Shown: positions 10,482 to 22,617, counted from the first letter of the stretch. The stretch: DNA of 64,000 bases from Rhododendron vialii (GCF_030253575.1 NC_080559.1:11029501-11093500); one strand, 5' to 3'. Notes: generated from the sequence alone by a model not told the origin. Translations and numbers: made by a program.

Positions 10482-13059
10482 ATGGTGGCGTCCGCCTCCG
10501 CCTCCGCCCCCGGCAGCCGCGTCGGTTTCGGAACCATGAAAAACATCTCCCTCCACGTCATCACGGGCCGTTGGTTCATGGTCTTCGCATCCCTCCTAAT
10601 CATGTCCACCGCGGGCGCCACCTACATGTTCGGCCTCTACTCCAACTACATAAAGTTCGCCCTCGGGTACGACCAAACCACCCTCAACCTCCTCAGCTTC
10701 TCCAAGGACCTCGGCGGTAACGTCGGCATTTTGTCAGGCCTTATCAACGAACTCACCCCGCCGTGGGTCGTCCTCTCCATCGGTGCTGCCATGAACTTCT
10801 CCGGCTACTTCATGATGTACCTCGCCGTCACCCGCCGCATCCCCACACCCCACGTCTGGCACATGTGCTTGTACATTTGCATTGCCGCCAACTCCCAATC
10901 GTTTGCGAATACCGGGGCGTTAGTCACGTGCGTCAAAAACTTCCCCGAGAGCAGGGGAATCGTTTTGGGATTGTTAAAGGGCTTTGTGGGGTTAAGTGGG
11001 GCGATTTTGACTCAGATTTTCCACGCTTTATACGGGAATAATAACGCGGCGCATCTCATTTTGCTCATCGGGTGGCTTCCGGCGGCGGTTTCGTTTGTTT
11101 TTCTGAGGACGATTCGGATCATCAAAGTGGTCCGACAGAGGAATGAGTTGGAGATTTTTTACAAACTTTTGTATATCTCACTTGGGCTTGCGGGTTTTTT
11201 GATGGTTATAATAATTGTGCAAAACAGTTTCGTGTTCTCTGCGGCGGCGTACGGCGGGAGTGCGGCGGTTGTGCTTGTTCTGCTTTTTGCGCCGCTTGGT
11301 GTCTTGATAAGGGAAGAGCTGAGTATTTGGAAGAGCAAGCAAGAAGCTCTCAATGATTTTTCAAAGTTTCAGGTAACGAACAAAATTTCAAAACATTTCA
11401 CTTGAGTACTGCTGCACACAAACATATTCAAACACAGATGCGTTCGGTGCACGTGGGTTTTAGATGACACTCCTGAAACTCGAACGAGAAGGATGGTTGC
11501 GAACACACCTGTATTTGAATCTGTGTCCAAATCATTTTCGCTTTCACTTTTTCCATGTATAGAAGTGGAAATAACCAAATTCAAAGGTCTTTCCCCTGGA
11601 AGACAATAGAATATGTAGCAAGCAAATCACATGAAGAGTATTACAACATATCAAATTAAATGTTGTATGAGTTTAGTGAACAATACTTCAACAAATTTTA
11701 GTTCACATACCATTTAATTGGTAGTGTATAGTTGTCTCCTCTGGCTAGTTGGTGCATCAATCCATAATCCTCTCTACTCCATACTTTTTGTATTTATCAC
11801 TACTTTAGGCTTCAATGATTCCAAGCGATTGGTCAAGTGAATGCATGACATCAAGAAATTTGTACCTCCAAACTTGCAAATTCGATACCCACCACCTCTT
11901 GTAAAAATTGTTGTGCCCGTTGAAAATTTGTCCGATCTTTAATTTCATGGTCCCAAGATTAAGATACATATAACTTGGTCCGATTTCTATTACTAATACG
12001 GTAGGTTTTTTTTTTCTTCTCATTTTGAACGTGTGTACTTTGTTAGTTCATGTCTCGATATTCACCTAAACAGCTAAACCAAATTTTGATCGTTGTTTTC
12101 AGGTAGTAGCAGAAAACTCACCAGCAATCCAATTACCAACACCACCGCAAGCCGAAAAATCAGAGCCACCACCACCGCCACCGCTACCACTCCATGCCAA
12201 AGCTCCGACGAGCCCGAAAAAGTCCGACTCGTGCTTCACAAACGTGTTCCGCCCCCCAGACAGGGGCGACGACTACACCATCCTTCAAGCCCTCTTTAGC
12301 CTCGATATGCTCGTCCTCTTCGTGGCCACCACCTGCGGCGTAGGAGGCACCCTGACCGCCATCGACAACCTCGGCCAGATCGGCAAATCCCTAAACTACC
12401 CTTCCCACGCCACCACCACCTTCGTGTCTCTCGTCAGCATATGGAACTACCTCGGCCGAGTCGCCTCGGGATTCGCCTCCGAGATCCTCCTCAAAAAGTA
12501 CAAGTTCCCCCGCCCCCTAATGCTAACCCTGGTCCTCCTCTTCTCCTGCCTCGGCCACCTCCTCATTGCCTTCGGCGTCCCCAACTCCCTCTACATCTCA
12601 TCCATCATCATAGGATTCTCCTTTGGCGCGCAATGGCCGTTGATTTTCGCCATCATATCAGAGATCTTCGGCCTCAAGTACTACTCCACTTTGTACAACT
12701 TCGGAGCCGTGGCAAGTCCGGTCGGGTCGTACATACTGAACGTGAAAGTTGCGGGTCAGTTGTACGATAAGGAGGCGGCGAGGCAAATGGCCGCGAAGGG
12801 GTTGATGAGGAGAGCAGGGGAGGACTTGAGCTGTACCGGGGTGGAGTGTTATAAGATGGCGTTTTTAATCATCACGGCCGCGACTTTGTTCGGGTGTTTG
12901 GTTTCGTTTGTTCTGGTGATTAGGACAAGGAAGTTTTACCGAGGGGATATTTATAAGAAGTTCAGGGAGGCAGCCGCCGCGGCAGAGAGTGAGATGGGTA
13001 CTACGAATTCTGCTAGCACCACCTTCACCACCTCAGCTACCGCCCAAAGCCGACCCTGA
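10482..13059 (+). CDS. Nodulin-like / major facilitator superfamily membrane protein
   Basis: Two exons: 10482-11372 and 12103-13059. The junction is phase 0 (donor TTTCAG|GTAACG, acceptor TTTTCAG|GTAGTA), giving 615 residues. The N-terminal half is a nodulin-like domain (GRWFMVFASLL, GATYMFGLYS, YDQTTLNLLSF, NTGALVTCVKNFPESRG) with several hydrophobic spans. A Pro-rich cytosolic loop follows at about residues 300-335. The C-terminal half is MFS-like (DNLGQIG, SIWNYLGRVASGF, GFSFGAQWPLIFAIISE, GLKYYSTLYN) and ends in a Ser/Thr-rich tail. The order and motifs match the At2g28120/At5g14120 type of plant family, whose substrate is mostly unknown. The start at 10482 is preferred because it follows the TATA box and opens a Ser/Ala-rich leader. 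The GC-rich exons contrast with the AT-rich flanks. No damage is seen. Confidence 0.93.
11420..11560. repeat. Possible MITE in the intron of the nodulin-like gene
   Basis: The ends TATTCAAACACAGATGC and TGTATTTGAATCTGTGTCC form an imperfect inverted repeat. The interior carries GTGCACGTGGG, also seen in the foldback at 35728-35844. No clear target duplication was found. Confidence 0.4.
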
Positions 13060-14697
13060 TTTTTCAGGGATTTAAAGTAAAAATAAAAAATGAGAGCTTT
13101 TTTAAGACTATTATAAGGGGTAAAAAAAAGCAATAGGGGCCTTGAAATTCAAAATTTTTTGGAGGCTTAAAGTAGCCGCAACACAGGCTTTAGCTCAGGA
13201 CCGGCTCTGCAGTGCCGCCATGGATGTCCACCAATTACCGCCAAACATTGACAGATAGATTGGTTGTATAGTTTCGGTATTTAGTTACAGTAAATTGGAA
13301 CAATATAGGTTGTAACCTTGAGTTGGTGTTTGTAAGGTTATGAGGGTATAAAAGTCATGTAAATAATAGTCTGCGTGTTTTATTAGTATTAAACAAAAGA
13401 CTAATGATTTATGCACGTACACTTTGGTGAAAAAAAGCTTAATATGTTCCACAGCCAATCTATTTTTTTATTTTTCTGGATATTTTTATTGATTCATCTC
13501 AATGACAGGAATTAAAAAAAAAAAAGCAAGTATGGATTCGAGTTGAAAAAACGTTCAAATGAAAGTAAAAACTGGCAAGAAAATTGGTCTTTGGTTTGCA
13601 GCAAGAAATTAAATTTTCTTTTACGCAATTGAGCAAAAAATTCTCAATGTAGGGGTAAAATGCACTTTATGTTATTTAGGCTGTCGGTCTATCGACGGTA
13701 GGGATAGCCTTGTGCATTTGGATGGTTATTTCGTAAGCTCGTATATTTTTTTGATAAGTTAAATTTTTTATTGAAACTAACCATAATACAAAACCACCGG
13801 GGCATATCCCTGAGAACCAACCATACATAGGGTAGGTTTGGATTAAAAAGTTAAGTAGTACTTTTTTTTGTCTTTATTTGAATTTCTTTTGCATTTGTCT
13901 GTTTTACGTCAAACTTTTGTAACACCAGGTGTGAATTGTTTGTTTTGCGTCAAACTTTTGTATCTTATTTACACCTGGTGTTATACACAATTCACACTCA
14001 CTTATAACAAAAAATTCACACCACAAAAAATTAATTTTTTTCCTGTACATAATTTTATAGTCAATATGGATTTTATTTGATACATTTCTTCAAGTAAATT
14101 CTAAAAATATAAATTTTATAAATGGATATATATATATATATATAATAAAAAATATTGCATTTTAAAATTTGTAATGCAAAAGATAATGTTCCATCCGCAT
14201 GGGAAAATTTTCCTATCCTAAAATCAGCAAGAGTCCACGCGCTAGGACCTATGTGGAAGGCAAATACAATAAAGGGTTTCTGTGAGACAAAACTCTAAAA
14301 GCAGGACCGACTAAAAATTTTCGAAAATAAATTATTATTTAACTTTTAAAGCCAAATCTACTCAGACAATCAGGCCAATTATCAGGCCCAAAAGAAAATA
14401 GAAAAGGAAACTACCCAACAGAACTCAACCAACCAACTTCATTAAAAGGGAAAGGAGAGCTAGACCAGCACTAGAAGTGCAGAACAACAAACAGAAGACC
14501 AACTACAAAGCGGATGCCGAGCAGTCGATCTAGCCGTTCATATCGACACAGACGGATCGGTTAATATCCGAGCCGTCGATTGTCGAGATGAACGGCCGGA
14601 TCGGCCACACTGCACCCGCTTTGCAAGGATGCTTGGCAGTATCTCCATCCCCCCAAAACAAACCTATAGAGAACAAGTCAAAACAGGAATTAAGTAC
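13060..14697. other. Intergenic; short hairpins and a hAT-like end
   Basis: The stop codon of the nodulin-like gene is followed within about 130 bp by CAGGACCGGCTCTG (about 13196-13209), a typical end of a plant hAT-type repeat. At about 13921-13983, AACACCAGGTGT and ACACCTGGTGTT form a 12-bp inverted repeat within a partly tandem block. An (AT)n stretch lies at about 14128-14144. No gene is seen. Confidence 0.5.
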
Positions 14698-14699
14698 TA

Positions 14700-14914
14700 C
14701 TCTCTCCGTCCCTAAATAAGTGTCCGGCGCGCAAAACTAGACTATACAAAATATGCATATTTTTTATTAAAAAATTTAATTTTTTTTCACAATCTAATTG
14801 AACTCATTGCTATCTATTGATTTGTGAAAAAAAATTAATTTTTTTAATGAAACAAATGCATCTTTTTGAAGGCCTAATTTTGCGCGCCGAACACTTATTT
14901 AGAGACGGAGGAAG
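14700..14914. mobile_element. Stowaway-like MITE
   Basis: 215 bp with terminal inverted repeats CTCTCTCCGTCCCTAAATAA and TTATTTAGAGACGGAGGAAG. It is flanked by TA (14698-14699 and 14915-14916), the Tc1/mariner-type target duplication. The interior is AT-rich and non-coding. Confidence 0.88.
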
Positions 14915-15185
14915 TACTATCAAAGACTTTGGGGGAGAAATTCCGTTGTTACATTTTAATATTAAATTCACCACATTGAACTTAACGGATTAGCTTTTAA
15001 TAGCGTTACTAACTTTAATGGGAGGAATTGTGAGCGGGGTGTTTCAAGACATTAAAAATGAAGGAGATTACATAGGCTATAAAAAGCATCTGCTTAGGAT
15101 TTGGAAAATGTATCAGTGAACAAGAATAAAAGCAATACATTTTTCACTATGCTTATCCCTTAGTTTTCTTTGGGCAAAGAAAGGT

Positions 15186-15650
15186 GTTCTAATTGGTGGA
15201 GCTTTGGGCTCACACACTTGTGCAGAGTGTGTGAAAGCCACACAACTTGAGAGTTGGACTATTGTATTTTAGGGGGAATAGTTTGTTGTCAGGGTTGTTT
15301 CATTGTTTGGAATTTACCCACTGCAGAAGATGTATCTCCTTAAAAGAGAGAGATATCCGTGTTTCAGCTAGTCTGGTATCATGCTTACAAAATTTAATAT
15401 ATCATCTGTGGAATATTTCACCAGTGTTGGTGAAATATTCCGCAGATGATATATTAAATTCTGTAAGCATAACACCAGACTGGCTGAAGCGCGAGTATCT
15501 CACTCTCGTTAAGGAGATATAGTCTTTTCGGTGCGTAAATCCCAAACAACAGACAGCATACTATTCTCCCTCAGGTTACAACTGTCCAACTCTCAAGTTG
15601 TGTGGCTCTCACACACTTTGGACAAGTGTATGAGCCCAAAGTGTTAGAAC
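15186..15650. repeat. 465-bp foldback with about 4-nt loop
   Basis: Left arm 15186-15423 and right arm 15428-15650 are inverted copies of each other at roughly 80% identity by eye, with nearly perfect stretches. Outer pair: CTTTGGGCTCA and TGAGCCCAAAG. Middle pair: CAACTTGAGAGTTGGAC and GTCCAACTCTCAAGTTG. Inner pair: ATATATCATCTG...GGAATATTTCACCA and TGGTGAAATATTCC...CAGATGATATAT. The loop is GTGT. There is no coding capacity. It may be a foldback transposon or a hairpin RNA locus. Confidence 0.85.
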
Positions 15651-15690
15651 TTGTCCCATATTGGTTAACAATTACCTCCAAAACTAGAGA

Positions 15691-15839
15691 AATTATTCAA
15701 TACTCCCGGAGTATATGAACAATATACTCTATTCTCTCACATAACATGTAGGTCCCATATGTGTCCCCCGTGTGGACCCCATATGTTATGTGAGAAGAGA
15801 GAGTATATTGTTCATATACTCCGGGAGTATTAAATAATT
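15691..15839. repeat. 149-bp hairpin MITE
   Basis: Near-perfect arms of about 65 nt. The left arm begins AATTATTCAATACTCCCGG and the right arm ends CCGGGAGTATTAAATAATT. The arms contain ATATTGTTCATATACTC in complementary form, with a short centre near 15762. It lies 41 bp from the larger foldback. Confidence 0.85.
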
Positions 15840-16130
15840 TTCACCAAAACTATTATATGAGCCTGAACGACCTCTTCACTCACTGCCAATTGATTCTGAG
15901 TTGAATGCTTTAACATAGTGTCAAAGCGAGGCTTTCGGAGCCTTTAAGACAAGACTCTAGCTATGTCTTTGATGGTTTGTTCTCTCTTTGTTTATCGTTG
16001 ATGGTTGATTGTTGTCGTATGTGTTAAATCGTTTGTTTACCTCACCACATGCGAAGCCAATTTTATTCTTCCTCAATAAGTGCCCCCACACTTGAGAGGA
16101 GAAGGGGCAATCCATCAAGAGATTAAATTA

Positions 16131-16273
16131 TTTACACCAACGGTGTAAACATTTGTTTCCTCCAAATTACATTGAGCCACGTCGTCATGTTCTATTAATT
16201 GAGACCACTGTTTTAACGACGTAGGGTACTATAATTGATTTGGGAAAACAAATATTTACATCGGCGGTGTATA
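16131..16273. repeat. MITE with imperfect inverted ends
   Basis: The left end TTTACACCAACGGTGTAAAC pairs with the right end ATTTACATCGGCGGTGTATAA. The subterminal blocks AACATTTGTTTCC and GGGAAAACAAATATT are also complementary. There is no ORF. Confidence 0.65.
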
Positions 16274-16363
16274 AGAATAAGTGGGATTGACTCTTAAGAA
16301 TGTCGTTATTCTTCGTGAGCTGATCTATATTGTTAGACGGTTTTAAGAATGAGATTAGGGGTT

Positions 16364-17268
16364 GTTTGATAACCTAAATTCAGCACTTAAAACTGAATCA
16401 ATTAAGTAATAAGTGATTCAGTAGATTTGATAACCACATTTTACATTGCTTAACAAATTAAATGCAACTTAAAATGTAGGCTAAAAACTTGAAAAAAAAA
16501 TTAAGTAGCTTAATTCTGACTGAATTTTTGTGTATTTGCATTTAACAACCATACCACCATTACCATAACCACTCCCCACCCCACCCCACCACACCATCAC
16601 CACCACCACTCCTACAATCATTCCACCGCCACCTCCACCTCCACCATTACGACTTCACAACCATCACCATCAATAATCCACCTCCACCACCACCACCACT
16701 ACCATGCCGCCACTGCCACCACCACCACAACGCCACTCCACCGCCACCACTCACCACCACCACCCACTCCACCACTACACCACCACCACCACAACTGCCA
16801 ACGCTACCATTGAACAACAATCACTCCACTGCCACCATCACTCCACCATTACTCCACCGCCACCCCACCATTACACCACCACTCCAACACTACCACTACC
16901 ACCACTCTACCACCATGCTCACTCCATCCCCACCCTCACCACTCCACCACCACCACTCCAACACTACCACTGCCACCACTCCGCCACCATGCTCACTCCA
17001 TCCCCACCCTCACCACTCCACCACCACCACCCTCGCTCCATCACCACCAACCCACCACCACACCACCACCACAATCACCACTCCACCATTACCATAAATA
17101 CATTGTGACTATTAGTAAATTAAGAGAGAATCGGAACTAAAATTAATTTATTATTTTTTAATTCAGTGCTCAATATATTTATCAAACAGCTTTTCAGCTT
17201 TAAAATTTCAGCATGTAGCTTTCAGTACTTAATTTTTCAGCTTTCAGTTTCAGTTTTATCAAATAGCC
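16364..17268. mobile_element. TIR-type non-autonomous element containing a CCA-rich satellite
   Basis: The ends are GGTTGTTTGATAA at the left and TTATCAAATAGCC at the right, and the subterminal regions (ACTGAATC, CAGCTTTCAG) resemble each other in inverse. Between them, about 16545-17096 is an irregular array of CCACCA/CCACT/CCATTA units, almost free of G. The open frames across the array are low-complexity (His/Pro/Thr) and not genes. I could not fix a target duplication. Confidence 0.6.
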
Positions 17269-20200
17269 ATGGAAGCTCCCTGTAAGCCCATTTGTGCGCC
17301 AAGCCAATGAATCGGCGCCACCTATATTCTTTATTCCTTAATTGATTCTGTGAATTAATTGACCTTTGAAAATTGATACGACCCACCCATGGCTACTTAT
17401 GTACCCTGTTTGGCTGTTTCATATTGAAGTAGGTATGTGGTGGTGGGTTAAATTAGGCTGGGCCCAACAATTGTTCCTTTTTTCCCTTTCTTGTTCTGTC
17501 AATAATAACCGTGTGGAGAAACTTCATTCTCTTTGAGGAAGCTCGCAAGACTTTGGGATAGAGGTTCTATGTTCGGCATTGAAGTTAGAGGAGGAAGAAA
17601 CGTTATTTTATAAAAAATTGTTGAAATACAAAAGGAAGAATTTAAGGAAATGATCCATACTCTAGATGACTTAGAGGAAGAGTTTGTTTCAGAGGAAGAA
17701 GTTGATTTCGAGGATGGTGCCTCTCTTTCTCTGGGATTCTAATTTCTAGGTTTTTGGCGGGTTTGGATTGTATTATTGGTTTCAGCTTTGTCCTTTTGGT
17801 TTGCTCTCTTGAGTTTCGGTTTTTCTGGTTGTTTGGATTGTTTCAACGGATGTTTCAGTTTTGTTTTTTATTGTGCTGTTTTGGTTGGCCCATTGACTTT
17901 CTTTGGGTTTGGTTCTCGGTGTTTGCCATGTCATGTCATTTTAGAGTTTTAAACGCAAATGTTGGCAATATTGAATTTGCATGTGTTTAGGCATTACAGT
18001 TCCGAGTCAACATAGAAATGCCAATTTCAGGCCAACAAATATAAAGTGATGATGAAAACTACTCCCCAATCTACTACTTTGATACGATGTGTTAGGGCTA
18101 AGGTATTGATTCTTCAAGTGTGGTCCTTGAAAGCTTGGAGCTACCAACGAATCTCATGATCATATATAGGGCTGATAAATTTTGAATAATCTGTTTTTGG
18201 AATTTTTTTCAGCTTACAACCAAATCAAACCAAACTAATTGTTTCCACTAAACTATAAAAGTTGTAGTACTCGACTTTTTTGTAGTACGTCGAGAGATAT
18301 AAGCCGTTAAAAATGCACGCATCATAGTGGACAATTAAATAGGGACGGAGGAAGTATCTTCTATCGATTAAAAAAAAGTACGAAGGAGCTAATTAAGACC
18401 ATTTAATTTAATTTGTTGACTGATTCCCAATGAACAGAATTTTAAGATTATAGGCCCACGAATTCGGGTTAAATTGGTTTTTGGAATGAGTATGGGCTTT
18501 GTGTCTTGTAAGGCCTCAGTAGGCTTCTTGCTTTCAATTTCTAATGCTTACATGATACTAAACGATATTTTTTTCCAAAAATATAAGAAATAAATCATTT
18601 TTTAAAAAAAACATTTTCCCCCTCCTAATCCCTCCACATATCCATAATCCAACCACAAACTGACCAGGCCATGGTGGAAAAAAGTGAACAAAAATGGGTC
18701 CTCTCCATAACACTTGTGTTGTGTAAAGGATTTTTGTAGCATTTAAAGGGGAAAAAACACAATGAAGAACATAAATATAATTTACAGTACATTTGTTCCC
18801 TTCAAAAAATTTCTCTTCAAATCCGTATTACAATACTATCCTAAAAGCTACTCCCATTTTCTCTCTTAGGTTGTGTTCCGCTAAAGGTTCTTAAAAAATA
18901 AATATTTATTTATAATTTTCAAGCTTAAAAATAATTGACTTACTAAAATAATTTTTTGTGCAATATGGATCTTGTTTGATAAATTCCGATGAGATCTTTT
19001 GAACGGTGCAAAAAATATCAAAAAATTATTTTCATAAAGACATTATTTTTAAGTTTAAAAATTACAAACACGTACTTATTTTTTAAGAGCCCGTTATTAT
19101 TATTGAGGGCTCGTTAGGTATCCATTGCTTGCTTACTTGCAATCAAATCAAGTATGAGTCGGCAATACCCAAAATAAGCAAATAAACATGTTTTATCAAA
19201 CGGATCTTAACTTGATTTTCGTTGCTAAGCAAAAAGATGGGAAGGGGCGACTGGTGTAGCTTCCCCTCATGGGTGTGATCAACGGGGTACCCACCCATTA
19301 TGGAATGTTAGCCTGTCTTGATGATTAGAGTCATCACTACACAACATTCTCAGAATCTTACAAATAAACCGTTGTTCAAAAGAGGACAGACAGTTACCAT
19401 AGCCTGACTAAGATGCGAGTGGAACCAAAGGCCCTCTAATCAATGGGGGTGGGTTTGTTCAAGATCCCACCCATTGTTTTCTACCGAAAGTGTCCTATTC
19501 AATCCGGTGCCACATTAAAAGTTTGTTAGCAACATTTAGGTTTAGACCAAAACAAGATTATCGTTTAATTAATCAAGTAGAGACTTGGAATAGACATTCA
19601 GACATTATGTACTCTTGACCAAAACTTAATTTATTTCAGAACTAACCATACTTGACCCACTACCAAGTCTAGTCTACACCTTGGCCAAAAATAATAAGGA
19701 GAGTATATAAGGAACTGACCTTATTGAGAGACGGTCAGAACAAAGACCAAACTAGCAAAAAAAAAAAAAACAATTGGTCTTGATCCCAAAAACAGCTTAA
19801 CGTGTCCCAGCACTCGGCTGTTATTCGCAACTCCTTGTATTTTTTTGATAGCTCTGGTGTTCAGTTGACAGACAATTCGATTAATTTTGGAGGACGAATC
19901 TCTATCGGATGGCTCATTTAACAAGTGAAGCTTTGACCACCATGGGGTTTGTCTAAGTCCTTGGAACATTTTTTCGTTGTTTCGTTTGCATAAACTGGGA
20001 GAAATTTTCCACCAAGTGGAGGATCTATTAATTTTCCACCGTATCACTATTTTTTGCAATAGTGTATATATGCTGGTATGTATTTACATAGAAGGAGAAG
20101 AATGCCATATTAACTAGAATTATTGATTAATGTTAATCCGACAATGTTACGTCCCAAACTAGGAATATGCTGATTTTTTTTGTTTTTGGTAATTCAACTC

Positions 20201-20741
20201 GTACTCGAACCCAAAACCGAAAAACCAAAACCGAAGATACAACCTTGTGCGTCCAACAAAAGCAACAAGAAAGAAATTAACAAGCAAACAAACAGCCCTT
20301 AGGCTAAGCAAACCCGCAAACAAACTAACTAACAGCGAATTGAAGTTACTCTCACAAGTCACCACACAACCAAACCAGACTCCTGATACCAGAGGTCCAG
20401 AAGAACGAAATAATCCAAATAGCATCTCCAATGGGCTCTTAGGAAATGTGTGCTAAAATATGTACTAGCTTAATTATGAAATATATTAATGGTGGGAGTC
20501 GTGGGGACCTATTTATGTGTATTAGGCATGTGTTAGTTCAGAAATTCAATAGGTAGTGTTAGTTAAAGTGTATTCTAGATCTAGAGTAATTAAGTTAGAT
20601 GCATTAATATATACAAATGTACATGCATATTTATTACATAATGATGGTCTTTTCTCTCTCATCTCTCCCCCTTTCTCTTTTTCTCTCTCCTCTCCCTCAC
20701 TTTTCAAGTGTATTAAGAGGTTCTCTAAACTTGGCACAAAG
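17269..20741. other. Intergenic; repeat fragments only
   Basis: No convincing gene. An AT-rich foldback at about 18868-19085 is related to the one at 3205-3405. One Stowaway-like end (GGGACGGAGGAAGTA) lies at about 18342-18356 without its partner. A block at about 19790-19985 is shared with 39320-39570. Confidence 0.5.
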
Positions 20742-22617
20742 ATTGTCTCCAAAATGACTAGAAAAGACAACACGATGCAATTTTCTTTTCCCAATAGTTT
20801 CAGACCCAACACTGCATTACTAACTTAAAATTGCATTCACTGTATCATTAAACTGCGTTAGAACAACATTCCAAAGACCTGAGTCGTGGGGCGTTGGCCC
20901 CAAGTTCAAAAGAGCGTTGATAGCACGCCTTAAACTCGTGACTTCTGTCAATAGTGGAAACGTCTATTGATGGCAAATTCTTGTTCCTCGCACAATATAT
21001 ATATATATATAGACACACACACGCACATCATATCTTTCACTAGGACAAATAAATTGATCTCCGTCACACAAACACGCGCACATATTCATTGCTCACAATT
21101 CACCTTCTCCCTGATATCTTGAATCAGCAAAGTCATGTTGAGGTGAGAAGAACCTCCTTCCTCTACTGCCCGCCTTGCCATATCCCCAAGCTTCCTAGCT
21201 CTTTCTCTTCTCACTTCTCCTTCCTCTCCTCCATCCAACAAGTCATCTATGCCCTCCTTGACAACATCTTTTTTCACCAATACCCCTACCTTATTCTCCT
21301 CCCCCCACATCATAGGAACCCCCCCACCAACACTCACTCCGATCCTCAAAACTTGCACGACCAACTTCTCATTGCAAAACTGCTCTGCAAACATCGGCCA
21401 TGTCATCATCGGCACACCAGCACACACCCCTTCCAGAGTCGAGTTCCACCCACAGTGCGTGAAAAATATGCCAATTGCCGGGTGCGACAATATTAGAACT
21501 TGTGGAGCCCAACCGCGGATCAGAAGTCCTCGGTCTTTAGTCCTCTCCCCAAACCCTTCTTCTGATATCCATTTCTCCAACTCATCGGATGTTTCCTTCA
21601 CGACCCAAATGAACGGTCTGTTCGATTCTTCTAGTCCCAAACCAATCTCTATCATCTGTGAAGCTGTTAACCTTGAGAGGCTTCCAAGGCAAACATAAAC
21701 TACGGAGCCTGGATCCTGCAAGTCGAGCCAGTCCAAGCAATGAGTGCCCTCAATTGAAGGCTTTTTACCTCTCTCAGCCTTGTCTGAAACCTCTTTGTTG
21801 CACAATGAAACAGGACCAATGCACCAAACTTTACCGCCTTTCGCCTTTTTGAATTCCTTGACATACTCCTTCTCCAACTCCTCAAAAGTATTAACCACCA
21901 CCCCATATGCTGCTTTCTCAGCCTCCTTAATTTGGTCGGAAACTCTTTTAAACGGGGATGATGAAGGTGTATTGAAACCTGGCAACTGGGCTTTGGTTAG
22001 CTCAATCGGGTCCGGCAAACCAGGCACCACAAAGGGCTCTGACTCTGACTTCAAATTATCAAGAACATTGTACAGCTTCAAATTGTGAGAACACAGCAGA
22101 GAGAAGCAACAAGTCCCGTGGAAAACAATTCTTGGAATGTGAAATTTACTAGCCAGTTCACTTGTCCAAGGAAAACCCATGTCAGAGATTATGCAGCTAG
22201 GCTTTGGTTCCATCTCCCCAAGCTCCTCCTCCAATGGTTGTTGCAACATGGAAGTAGCCACAAAGAATTTTGAGGCCCAGTCCACTGAAGGGAGCAGATC
22301 AAGATTCTCACATCCCTCCGGCAATCCGGCTTCTTCGCATGGAAATCTGAGTTCCAGAAACCGGATAGAGAGTCCGGATTCTATGGCCCGAGCAACGATA
22401 GCCCTGAACCGATTGGCGTTGTGGGGGGTGGTGACTATGGTGACTGTTACGCCGCGTTGTGCTAACAGTTTGGCTATGTCTATCACTGGGATCATGTGAC
22501 CTTGGGCCATTAGAGGGAACAGAATGAAGTGAAGCTGTTGAGTTTGGGCAGCCATGGCAATGAACAAGAGAGAGGAAACGGAGAGATATTAAATGGGTGG
22601 CTTCTTTTAGTTTCCTT
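20742..22617 (-). repeat. Tandem duplication unit A (holds UGT-2)
   Basis: This block is repeated in the same orientation at 30676-32527. Homology starts near GATTGTCTCCAAAATGACT, includes about 340 bp downstream of the gene (GACCTGAGTCGTGGGGCG...), the whole coding region and about 60 bp of 5' leader, and ends after GGCTTCTTTTAGTTT. Confidence 0.88.
21086..22555 (-). CDS. UGT-2: intact UDP-glycosyltransferase, UGT73C-like
   Basis: A single-exon frame of 489 codons from ATG 22555 (MAAQTQQLHF) to TGA 21086-21088. The four codons upstream in frame (to 22567) lack an ATG start. The family conjugates UDP-sugars, usually UDP-glucose, to hydroxyl groups of small molecules in the cytosol. The catalytic-type His is residue 20 (AQGH). 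The likely Asp partner is D125 (CIISD). The PSPG box spans residues 349-392, from WAPQVLILSH to MFAEQ, with HCGWNS at 367-372. The last PSPG residue is Gln, common in glucose users. The C-terminus VEEGGSSHLN is typical of group D UGT73. Length is normal for the family. One oddity is IGIF where most relatives have VGGF just before THCGW. Acceptors in this clade include flavonoids, cytokinins, brassinosteroids and triterpenoids; the sequence alone does not choose. The neighbour UGT-3 is a tandem copy. Confidence 0.93.
   Translation of the reverse strand: MAAQTQQLHFILFPLMAQGHMIPVIDIAKLLAQRGVTVTIVTTPHNANRFRAIVARAIESGLSIRFLELRFPCEEAGLPEGCENLDLLPSVDWASKFFVATSMLQQPLEEELGEMEPKPSCIISDMGFPWTSELASKFHIPRIVFHGTCCFSLLCSHNLKLYNVLDNLKSESEPFVVPGLPDPIELTKAQLPGFNTPSSSPFKRVSDQIKEAEKAAYGVVVNTFEELEKEYVKEFKKAKGGKVWCIGPVSLCNKEVSDKAERGKKPSIEGTHCLDWLDLQDPGSVVYVCLGSLSRLTASQMIEIGLGLEESNRPFIWVVKETSDELEKWISEEGFGERTKDRGLLIRGWAPQVLILSHPAIGIFFTHCGWNSTLEGVCAGVPMMTWPMFAEQFCNEKLVVQVLRIGVSVGGGVPMMWGEENKVGVLVKKDVVKEGIDDLLDGGEEGEVRRERARKLGDMARRAVEEGGSSHLNMTLLIQDIREKVNCEQ

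Noticed and set aside
16704-17108. Open frames of 95-134 codons rich in His, Pro and Thr
   Set aside because: They are translations of the CCA-rich satellite, open in several frames because the strand lacks the bases needed for stops.
21089-21698. Plus-strand open frames opposite UGT-2 (and similar ones opposite UGT-1 and UGT-3)
   Set aside because: They are antisense shadows of the conserved UGT coding sequence.
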